This document shows, piece after piece, positions 7,838 through 14,613 of a stretch of DNA of 15,281 nt. Source of the stretch: Alphaproteobacteria bacterium. Lineage in GTDB: Bacteria; Pseudomonadota; Alphaproteobacteria; Rhodospirillales; Magnetospirillaceae. The translations under genes were made by a program, and so were the position numbers. Position 1 is the stretch's first letter, and every line of letters starts with the position of its first letter. The stretch spans positions 1-15,281 of the forward strand of contig JADFZP010000027.1 in the NCBI GenBank assembly GCA_015232485.1, read 5' to 3'. The notes under the pieces were generated by a model. That model was not told the origin of the DNA. It was given only the letters and a program-made list of their open reading frames with translations, and did no database searches.

Positions 7838-8953
7838 ATGAACTTCGAGGAACATGCGGGGAAGCGGGTGCTGGCCCAGGCGGGCGTGCCCATACCGCGC
7901 GGGCGGCTCGCCACCTCGCCCGACGAGGCGGCCGAGATCGCCGCCGAGATCGGCCCCGTCGTGGTGAAGGCCCAGGTGCCGACCGGCAAGCGTGGCAAGG
8001 CGGGCGGCATCAAGCTGGCCGCCACGCCCGACGAGGCGCGCGCCGCCGCCGAGGCCATCCTGGGCATGGACATCGGCGGCCATCGCGTCGAGCGGCTGCT
8101 GATCGAGGAAAAGGCCGACATCGCGCGCGAATTCTATGCCGCCGTGCTCGACGACACGCGCAACCGCGCGCCGCTGGTGATGTTCAGCACCGAAGGCGGC
8201 ATGGACATCGAGGAGGTCGCGGCCGAGCGGCCCGAGGACCTGCGCAAGGCCGAGATCGACATCCGCAAGGGCTTCGACCTCGTCGCGGCGCGGGAAATGC
8301 TCAGCGGGCTCGACGTGCCCGACGCGGTGCCGCAATTCCTGAAATCCCTGTACGAGGTGTGGCGCACCCGCGACGCCGAACTGGTCGAGATCAACCCGCT
8401 GGCCGAATTGGCGGATGGCCGGGTGGTGGCGCTGGACTGCAAGTTCGTGCTGGACGATTCGGCGGCCTTCCGCCAGTCCGACATCGCCGGCTGGGGCGCC
8501 GCCGAGACGATGACCGAGCTTGAATCGCGCGGTCGCGACTTAGGGCTCAAATACATCGAGCTGGGCGGCGCGGTCGGTGTGCTGGCCAACGGCGCCGGGC
8601 TGACCATGACCACCATGGACGCCATCACCCATTTCGGCGGGCGGCCCGCCAACTTCCTGGAGATCGGCGGCGAGGCCTACACCAAGGCCACCGACGCGCT
8701 GCGATTGGTGTTGTCCAATCCCGAGGTCAAAAGCCTGATCATCAATTTTTGCGGCGCCTTCGCCCGCACCGATGTGATGGCCGAAGGCGTGGTGCGCGCC
8801 TGGATGGATCTGCGGCCCAACCTGCCGGCCTTCTTCTCGATCCACGGCACCAACGAGGACGAGGCGATCCGCCTGGTGCGCGACCGCCTGGGCTTCGAAC
8901 CCTATGACCGCATGGAAGACGCCGTTCGCGCGGCGGTGGAGGCGGCACGATGA
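7838..8953 (+). CDS. ADP-forming acyl-CoA ligase beta subunit (ATP-grasp), probable sulfoacetate-CoA ligase
   Basis: A SucC-like subunit that carries the ATP-grasp nucleotide site. With the following gene it should form a CoA thioester at the cost of ATP to ADP and phosphate. The 371-residue protein shows 'VKAQVPTGKRGKAGGI' (43-58, nucleotide binding), 'VEINPLAEL' (183-191, metal site), 'GVLANGAGLTMTTMD' (247-261) and 'NFLEIGGEA' (272-280), the last differing from the classical SucC 'NFLDVGGGA'. It is not placed with TCA-cycle genes but directly after a SauS-type dehydrogenase, so sulfoacetate is the most likely acid. It would then do the job of SauT in the known pathway and parallel the two-subunit SqwKL ligase described in a sulfoquinovose pathway. 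Malate-CoA ligase or a paralogous succinyl-CoA synthetase are alternatives. AGGAGG (7824-7829) precedes the ATG, and the stop overlaps the alpha-subunit start (ATGA). Confidence 0.85.
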   Translation: MNFEEHAGKRVLAQAGVPIPRGRLATSPDEAAEIAAEIGPVVVKAQVPTGKRGKAGGIKLAATPDEARAAAEAILGMDIGGHRVERLLIEEKADIAREFYAAVLDDTRNRAPLVMFSTEGGMDIEEVAAERPEDLRKAEIDIRKGFDLVAAREMLSGLDVPDAVPQFLKSLYEVWRTRDAELVEINPLAELADGRVVALDCKFVLDDSAAFRQSDIAGWGAAETMTELESRGRDLGLKYIELGGAVGVLANGAGLTMTTMDAITHFGGRPANFLEIGGEAYTKATDALRLVLSNPEVKSLIINFCGAFARTDVMAEGVVRAWMDLRPNLPAFFSIHGTNEDEAIRLVRDRLGFEPYDRMEDAVRAAVEAAR

Positions 8954-9828
8954 TTCTTCACAACACCGACCGGGTGCTCGTCCAGGGCATCACCGGCAAG
9001 CAAGGCACCTTCTGGACCGAGCAGATGCAGGCCTACGGCACCAACGTGGTGGGCGGCGTCAACCCCAAGAAGGCCGGCGAGACCCATTGCGGCGTGCCGG
9101 TCTACGCCACCGCCAAGGAGGCGGCCGGCTTCGACGTCTCGGTGATGTTCATCCCGCCCGGCGCCGCGCTGGCGGCGGCCGAGGACGCCATCGAGGCGGG
9201 GGCGAAGATGGTGGTCATCCTGACCGAGCACATCCCCAGCCACGACGTCATGCGCATCCACGCGGCGGCCAAGGAGCGGGGCACCCGCATCGTCGGGCCG
9301 AACACGGCCGGTCTGGTCACCCCCGGCGAATGCTTCGTGGGCATCATGCCGGCCTTCAACGACCGGGTGTTCAAGCCGGGCTCGGTGGGCGTGGTGTCGC
9401 GCTCAGGGAGTCTGGGGACGCTGATCTGCCTCAATCTGGTCGGCGCCGGCTTCGGCGAGTCCGCCTTCATCGGCATCGGCGGCGATCCGATGATCGGCAC
9501 CACCACCAAGGACGCGCTCGAGGCCTTCGAGAACGATCCCAACACCGAGGCCGTGGTGCTGGTCGGCGAGATCGGCGGCGGCATGGAGGAGGAGGCGGCC
9601 CAATTCGCCGCCACCATGACCAAGCCGGTGGTCTCGTTCATCGCCGGAGCGGCGGCGCCGGTCGGCAAGAAGATGGGCCATGCCGGCGCCATCGTGATGG
9701 GAAACCAGGGCTCCTACGCCTCGAAACGCGGCGCCCTGGAACAGGCCGGCGTCACGGTGGTCGACACGCCCAGCCTGATCCCCGACGCCCTGAAGCGGGC
9801 GATGGGATCGGGGCGGGTCATTCATTGA
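8950..9828 (+). CDS. ADP-forming acyl-CoA ligase alpha subunit, probable sulfoacetate-CoA ligase
   Basis: A SucD-like subunit containing the CoA-binding Rossmann domain and the phospho-histidine relay. In the 292-residue protein the CoA site is near 'VQGITGKQGTFW' (11-22), and the active-site histidine is H244 in 'KKMGHAGAIV', matching the phosphorylated histidine of succinyl-CoA synthetase. The segment 'SRSGSLGT' (150-157) replaces the usual 'SRSGTLTYE' of SucD; this stretch borders the acid-binding/phosphate region, so the change fits a different acid substrate (inference). Translationally coupled to the beta subunit by a four-base overlap. With SauS next door the pair probably activates sulfoacetate on entry; because such ligases are reversible, it could also make ATP while releasing sulfoacetate. 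Subunit names K/L of the Sqw system are not assigned here because I cannot tell which corresponds. Confidence 0.85.
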   Translation: MILHNTDRVLVQGITGKQGTFWTEQMQAYGTNVVGGVNPKKAGETHCGVPVYATAKEAAGFDVSVMFIPPGAALAAAEDAIEAGAKMVVILTEHIPSHDVMRIHAAAKERGTRIVGPNTAGLVTPGECFVGIMPAFNDRVFKPGSVGVVSRSGSLGTLICLNLVGAGFGESAFIGIGGDPMIGTTTKDALEAFENDPNTEAVVLVGEIGGGMEEEAAQFAATMTKPVVSFIAGAAAPVGKKMGHAGAIVMGNQGSYASKRGALEQAGVTVVDTPSLIPDALKRAMGSGRVIH

Positions 9829-9834
9829 AGGGCC

Positions 9835-9866
9835 TCGTCATGCCCGCGAAAGCGGGCATCTCGTCC
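9835..9866. repeat. REP-like palindromic repeat with perfect 8-bp hairpin
   Basis: The core at 9840-9859 is a perfect inverted repeat, ATGCCCGC / GCGGGCAT, closed by a GAAA tetraloop and flanked by TCGTC on the left. On the minus strand it reads through the peptide 'MPAFAGMT', a familiar signature of short dispersed intergenic repeats in alphaproteobacterial genomes. Only one copy is in the window, so the dispersed nature comes from general knowledge. It sits between the ligase and soeA genes in the same direction. Confidence 0.7.
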
Positions 9867-9879
9867 CGTTCATCAAAAG

Positions 9880-9884
9880 AGGTG
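9880..9884 (+). promoter_or_regulatory. Ribosome binding site supporting a TTG start for soeA
   Basis: AGGTG within AAAAGAGGTGGG lies five bases before TTG 9890. The next in-frame ATG at 9926 has no such motif, so TTG is the better start. Confidence 0.6.
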
Positions 9885-9889
9885 GGAAT

Positions 9890-12889
9890 TTGGCCAACCA
9901 TGACTCCCCGTCCGAGCGGCACGCGATGCCGCGCTACGCCTTCGATCCGCAGCCGACGACGGTGTCGGGCTTGGCCGATCCCCGGCCGCGCGCCAATACC
10001 TGGTGGCAGCGTTACACCTCGCCGCGCGAGAACGTCAACACGTCGCCGGTGGTCGAGGACGAGGTCAAATACACCACCTGTTACATGTGCGCCTGCCGCT
10101 GCGGCATCAAAGTGCATCTCAAGGACGGCCGCATCCGCTTCATCGACGGCAACCGTCATCACCCGGTCAATCGCGGGGTGATCTGCGGCAAGGGCTCGGC
10201 CGGGATCATGCAGCAATATTCGCCGGCCAAGCTGTCGAAGCCGTTGCTGCGGGTCGGCGACCGCGGCAAGGGCGAGTTCCGCGAGATCGAGTGGGACGAG
10301 GCGATGGGCATGCTGACCGATCGGCTGGCCCGCATCCGCGCCGACGATCCGGCCAAGCTGGCCTTCTTCACCGGCCGCGATCAAAGCCAGTCGCTGACCG
10401 GCTGGTGGGCCAGCCAGTTCGGCACCCCCAACTACGCGGCGCATGGCGGATTTTGCTCGGTCAACATGGCGGCGGCCGGCATGTACACGCTGGGCGGCGG
10501 CTTCTGGGAATTCGGCGAGCCCGATTGGGACCGCGCCAAATACCTGCTGCTGTTCGGCGTGGCCGAGGATCACGACAGCAACCCGATCAAGATCGGCCTG
10601 TCGCGGATGAAGCAGGCCGGCGCCAAGATCGTCTCGATCAATCCGGTCAAGACGGGCTACTCGGCGATCGCCGACGAATGGGTGGGCATCCGGCCGGGCA
10701 CCGACGGCCTGTTCGCGATGGCCCTGATCCACGAATTGCTGCTCAACGACAAGATCGACGTCGATTATCTGGTCCGCTACACCAACGCGCCGTGGCTGGT
10801 GCTGCAAGACCCCGGCGGCGCGTCGGACGGCCTGTTCGCCCGCGACGGCGAGGGAAATCCGCTCGCCTGGGACGCCCGCGAGGACAAGCCGGTGTCGGCC
10901 ACCCGGCCCGAGATCACGCCGGCCCTGATCGGAAGCCGGACCTTGCCCGACGGACGGGTGGCGGCGCCTGTGTTCGAGTTGATGGTCAGGCGCTACCTCG
11001 ATCCGCAATACCAGCCCGAGCGGGTCGCCGAGCGTTGCGGCATCGACGCCGCCGACATCCGCCGCATCGCCGGCGAGATCGCCCATGTCGCCTTCGAGCG
11101 GCCGCTGGTGATCGACCAGCCTTGGACCGACTGGGCCGGGCGGCACCATAACCGGATGGTCGGCCGGCCGGTGGCGATGCACGCCATGCGCGGCATCTCG
11201 GCCCATTCCAACGGCTTCCACACCTGCCGGGCGCTGCACATCCTGCAATTGCTGCTGGGCACCGTCGATACGCCGGGCGGCTGGCGCTACAAGTCGCCCT
11301 ATCCGCGCCAGACGCCTCCGGGGCCAAAGCCCACCGGGCGGCGCGGCGAGGTGGTGGCCGGCAAGCCGCTGGCCGGCGCGCCGCTCGGCTATCCGATGGG
11401 CCCCGAGGATCTGCTGGTCGACGAGCGGGGAAATCCGTTGCGCATCGACAAGGCGTTCTCGTGGGACGCGCCGCTGTCGATCCACGGCATGCTTCACATG
11501 GTCATCACCAACGCCTGGGCGGGTGACCCCTATCCGATCGACACGCTGTTCCTTTACATGGCGAACATGGCGTGGAACTCGTCGATGCACACGCCCGACG
11601 TGATGCGCATGCTGACCGATCGCGACCCCGACACCGGGCGCTATCGCATCCCCTTCATCGTCTATTCCGACGCCTTCGATTCCGAGACGGTGGCCTTCGC
11701 CGATCTGGTGCTGCCCGACACCACCTATCTGGAACGCTGGGACTGCATCTCGCTGCTCGACCGGCCGATCGGCGGCGCCGAGGGACCGGGCGACGCCATC
11801 CGCCGCCCGGTGATCCAGCCCGACCGCGACGTGCGGCCGTTCCAGGACGTGCTGATCGATCTGGGCGCCCGGCTGGGCTTGGCCGGCTTCACCCGCGAGG
11901 ACGGCGCGCCGCGTTACCCCGGCGGCTATTCCGACTACATCGTCAACCATCAGCGCGCGCCTGGCATCGGCCCGCTGGCCGGCTGGCGCGGAGCGAAGGG
12001 CGACAAGCACGGCAAGGGCGAGCCCAATCCGAACCAGATCGAACGCTATCTCGAAAACGAATGCTTCTGGCGGTGGGAGCTGCCGCCCGAGCAGCATTAC
12101 TTCAAGCACGCCAACAAGGACTATCTGGAAGACGCCGTCGCCATGGGCTTTCTGCCCGACGCCAAACCGATCATCCACCAGATCTGGAGCGAGCCGTTGC
12201 AGCGCTTCCGGCTGGCGGCGCGCGGCCATGGCGCCGTCCAGCCGCCGGCCGCCAAGCGCGAGCGCGTCGAGACCTATTTCGACCCGCTGCCCTTCTGGCA
12301 CAAGCCGTTCGAGGAGGCGGCCTTCGACGAGGACGAGTTCCCGGTGCACGCCATCACCCAGCGGCCGATGCCGATGTATCACTCGTGGCATTCTCAGAAC
12401 GCCTGGCTGCGCCAGATATACGCCCACAACGAAATCTTCGTCGGCCGCTCGCTGGCCCGCGACCTGGGCCTGGAGGACGGCGACTGGGTGTGGCTGACCA
12501 GCCCGCACGGCCGGGTCAAGGCGCGCTGCAAGCTGATGGAGGGCGTCAACATCCACACCGTGTGGACCTGGAACGCGGTCGGCAAGCGCCAAGGCGCCTG
12601 GAACCTGAAGCCCGAGGCGCCGGAATTCCACCAGGGCTTCCTGCTCAACCACATCATCAACGAGTTGCTGCCGGAACGCGGCGGCTATCGCTATTCCAAC
12701 GCCGATCCGGTGACCGGCCAGGCGGCCTGGTACGATCTGCGCATCCGCATCGAACCCGCCGCCGAGGCCGGCGAGACGGTTCCCGTGTTCGAGGCGCAGA
12801 AGCTGCCGCCCGGCCTGACGCCCTCGCCCGGCATCTTGAAATACGGCGCGCGGTCGCGGGCCAAGCGCGAAGGGAGGACCGAATCGTGA
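9890..12889 (+). CDS. soeA: SoeA, molybdopterin catalytic subunit of membrane-bound sulfite-oxidising enzyme
   Basis: Catalytic subunit of the DMSO-reductase superfamily, expected to oxidise sulfite to sulfate in the cytoplasm and pass electrons to SoeB. It is 999 residues from TTG 9890 (987 from the alternative ATG 9926), in the range of known SoeA. The N-terminal [4Fe-4S] motif is C64-x2-C67-x3-C71-x27-C99. 'GTPNYAAHGGFCSVNMAAAG' (178-197) holds C189 at the place of the molybdenum-ligand cysteine of polysulfide reductase-like relatives (positional inference). Long Mo-bisMGD domains follow, and the C-terminal molybdopterin-binding domain lies near 770-960. There is no twin-arginine signal, which fits the cytoplasmic SoeABC and argues against periplasmic reductases. 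Other subfamily members (polysulfide/thiosulfate reductase, tetrathionate reductase) are possible by sequence alone, but the Xsc context, which releases sulfite, favours SoeA. Overlaps soeB by four bases. Confidence 0.88.
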   Translation: MANHDSPSERHAMPRYAFDPQPTTVSGLADPRPRANTWWQRYTSPRENVNTSPVVEDEVKYTTCYMCACRCGIKVHLKDGRIRFIDGNRHHPVNRGVICGKGSAGIMQQYSPAKLSKPLLRVGDRGKGEFREIEWDEAMGMLTDRLARIRADDPAKLAFFTGRDQSQSLTGWWASQFGTPNYAAHGGFCSVNMAAAGMYTLGGGFWEFGEPDWDRAKYLLLFGVAEDHDSNPIKIGLSRMKQAGAKIVSINPVKTGYSAIADEWVGIRPGTDGLFAMALIHELLLNDKIDVDYLVRYTNAPWLVLQDPGGASDGLFARDGEGNPLAWDAREDKPVSATRPEITPALIGSRTLPDGRVAAPVFELMVRRYLDPQYQPERVAERCGIDAADIRRIAGEIAHVAFERPLVIDQPWTDWAGRHHNRMVGRPVAMHAMRGISAHSNGFHTCRALHILQLLLGTVDTPGGWRYKSPYPRQTPPGPKPTGRRGEVVAGKPLAGAPLGYPMGPEDLLVDERGNPLRIDKAFSWDAPLSIHGMLHMVITNAWAGDPYPIDTLFLYMANMAWNSSMHTPDVMRMLTDRDPDTGRYRIPFIVYSDAFDSETVAFADLVLPDTTYLERWDCISLLDRPIGGAEGPGDAIRRPVIQPDRDVRPFQDVLIDLGARLGLAGFTREDGAPRYPGGYSDYIVNHQRAPGIGPLAGWRGAKGDKHGKGEPNPNQIERYLENECFWRWELPPEQHYFKHANKDYLEDAVAMGFLPDAKPIIHQIWSEPLQRFRLAARGHGAVQPPAAKRERVETYFDPLPFWHKPFEEAAFDEDEFPVHAITQRPMPMYHSWHSQNAWLRQIYAHNEIFVGRSLARDLGLEDGDWVWLTSPHGRVKARCKLMEGVNIHTVWTWNAVGKRQGAWNLKPEAPEFHQGFLLNHIINELLPERGGYRYSNADPVTGQAAWYDLRIRIEPAAEAGETVPVFEAQKLPPGLTPSPGILKYGARSRAKREGRTES

Positions 12890-13647
12890 CCAGTTTGCCG
12901 ACCCCCACCGCCAACGCCAAGAAGCTGGGCCTCGTCATCGATCTGGATCTGTGCGTCGGCTGCCACGCCTGCGCGGTGGCCTGCAAGGAGTGGAACTCGG
13001 GCGGCCATATGGCGCCCTTGACCGATCTGGAACCCTATGGCCGCGATCCCGACGGCGTGTGGTTCAACCGCATCCACACCTTCGAGGCCGGCGCCGACGA
13101 CCAGCACCTCGGTTGCGGCACCTCGCGCACCACGCATTTTCCGAAATCCTGCCTGCATTGCGAGACGCCCGAATGCGTGACGGTCTGCCCGACCGGCGCC
13201 TCGTACAAGCGGGCCGAGGACGGCATCGTGCTGGTCAACGAGGATCTGTGCATCGGCTGCAAGCTGTGCTCGTGGGCTTGCCCCTACGGCGCGCGGGAGT
13301 TCGACAGCGATGTCGGCGTGATGAAGAAATGCACGCTGTGCATCGACCGCATCTACAACAAGAACCTGGAAGAGGTCGACCGGGTGCCGGCCTGCGTGAT
13401 GGTCTGCCCGGTCTCGGCGCGCCATTTCGGCGATCTGGGCGATCCCAACTCGAACGTCTCGACGCTGGTCCGCGAGCGGGATGGATACGATCTGATGCCC
13501 GAGATGGGCTACAAGCCGGTCAACAAATACCTGCCGCCGCGCCCCAAGAAGGTCATGCCGGTGGCCATCGAGGGTGGCCGGCGCGAGCTCGAGGTCAGCA
13601 ATGACAACGCGTTGCTGAATTGGGTGGACCGCCTGCTGTCACGGTGA
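12886..13647 (+). CDS. soeB: SoeB, four-cluster iron-sulfur subunit
   Basis: Electron-transfer subunit between SoeA and the membrane anchor, on the cytoplasmic side. The 253-residue protein has 16 cysteines in the DmsB/PsrB pattern for four [4Fe-4S] clusters: C23/26/29/33, C89/92/97/101, C122/125/128/132 and C149/152/170/174, plus an extra C77. The start is GTG 12886, which overlaps the soeA stop as GTGA and is preceded by AGGGAGGA (12871-12878); the frame runs open far upstream but only inside soeA. There is no signal peptide. The length and cluster set match the electron-transfer subunits of three-component molybdenum enzymes. Confidence 0.92.
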   Translation: MTSLPTPTANAKKLGLVIDLDLCVGCHACAVACKEWNSGGHMAPLTDLEPYGRDPDGVWFNRIHTFEAGADDQHLGCGTSRTTHFPKSCLHCETPECVTVCPTGASYKRAEDGIVLVNEDLCIGCKLCSWACPYGAREFDSDVGVMKKCTLCIDRIYNKNLEEVDRVPACVMVCPVSARHFGDLGDPNSNVSTLVRERDGYDLMPEMGYKPVNKYLPPRPKKVMPVAIEGGRRELEVSNDNALLNWVDRLLSR

Positions 13648-13651
13648 CGCC

Positions 13652-14596
13652 ATGCATCCGGCATTCTCGATCATCTTCTTCACGACGGCGGCGGGGGCGG
13701 GCTATGGCCTGCTGTTTCTGCTGGGACTGATGGCGCCCAGCGGCGCCCTGCCCGACAGCCGCGGCTTCGCGATTGTCGCCTTGGCTCTCGCCCTGGGGCT
13801 GGTGACGGCGGGACTGCTGGCCTCGATGGTCCATCTGGGGCGGCCCGAGCGGGCGTGGCGGGCGCTGTCGCAATGGCGCTCGTCGTGGCTGTCGCGCGAG
13901 GGGGTGGCCTCGGTGCTGACCTACATGCCGGCCCTGGTGCTGGCGCTGTCCTGGGGGTGGCTGGGAAGCGAGGGCCGGGTGACGCTGGTGGCCGGCGCGC
14001 TGACCGCGGTCGGCGCGGTGGTCACGGTGATTTGCACCGGCATGATCTACGCCTCGCTGAAGACCATCCATCAATGGCACAACGCCTGGGTGGTGCCCAA
14101 TTACATGGCGATCGGGCTGATGATCGGCGCGGTGTTCCTCAACGCGTTGATGCATCTGTGGGGGGGTGGTTCGCCGGAATTCGACGTGGCGGTGACGCTG
14201 ATCATCGCGGCGACCATCCTGCTCAAGGAAGGCTATTGGATCTTCATCGAGACCCGGCCGGCCAACAGCACGCCGGAAAGCGCCACCGGGCTGGGGCGGA
14301 TCGGCCCCACCCGCTTTCTCGAATCGCCGCACAGCGAGGACAACTACCTGATCAAGGAAATGGGATTCTCGCTGGGGCGCAAGCATTCGACCCGGCTGCG
14401 CACCCTGTCGCGGGTGCTGGGCTTCGGGGTGCCATTGGTGGCCACCGCGCTGGCCGCGCTGGCGCCGATGGTCGCCACGCCGGTGACGGTGCTGGCGGCG
14501 CTGTCGATCGCGATCGGCATGCTGATCGAACGCTGGCTGTTCTTCGCCGAGGCCAAGCATACCGTCCAGCTTTACTACGGCGCCCAAAGGGTGTGA
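13652..14596 (+). CDS. soeC: SoeC, DmsC-like membrane anchor subunit
   Basis: Integral membrane subunit that anchors SoeAB and delivers electrons to the quinone pool. The 314-residue protein has eight hydrophobic segments, at about 8-28, 38-60, 85-104, 110-132, 151-170, 178-199, 255-275 and 278-299, the topology of DmsC-family anchors. 'HLGRPERAWRALSQWRSSWL' (61-80) is the DmsC-family signature and is followed by 'SREG'; 'YASLKTIHQWHNAW' (133-146) is also typical. A hydrophilic loop (200-250) separates helices six and seven. It starts four bases after soeB, completing the catalytic/iron-sulfur/anchor order of soeABC operons. Confidence 0.92.
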   Translation: MHPAFSIIFFTTAAGAGYGLLFLLGLMAPSGALPDSRGFAIVALALALGLVTAGLLASMVHLGRPERAWRALSQWRSSWLSREGVASVLTYMPALVLALSWGWLGSEGRVTLVAGALTAVGAVVTVICTGMIYASLKTIHQWHNAWVVPNYMAIGLMIGAVFLNALMHLWGGGSPEFDVAVTLIIAATILLKEGYWIFIETRPANSTPESATGLGRIGPTRFLESPHSEDNYLIKEMGFSLGRKHSTRLRTLSRVLGFGVPLVATALAALAPMVATPVTVLAALSIAIGMLIERWLFFAEAKHTVQLYYGAQRV

Positions 14597-14613
14597 GCCA
14601 GAGGAGGAAGCGC

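Noticed and set aside
7838..9828. TCA-cycle succinyl-CoA synthetase sucCD
   Set aside because: No mdh, sucA or sucB nearby, altered conserved motifs, and tight coupling to sauS; kept only as an alternative.
9818..12652. 944-codon open frame on the minus strand opposite soeA
   Set aside because: It is a high-GC shadow: the composition is rich in H/R/G/A/D with no domain, while the plus strand carries a motif-complete SoeA. Its first residues are just the hairpin repeat read backwards.
9890..14596. Polysulfide, tetrathionate or DMSO reductase
   Set aside because: No Tat signal on the catalytic subunit, and location behind a sulfite-releasing pathway; phylogeny would settle it.
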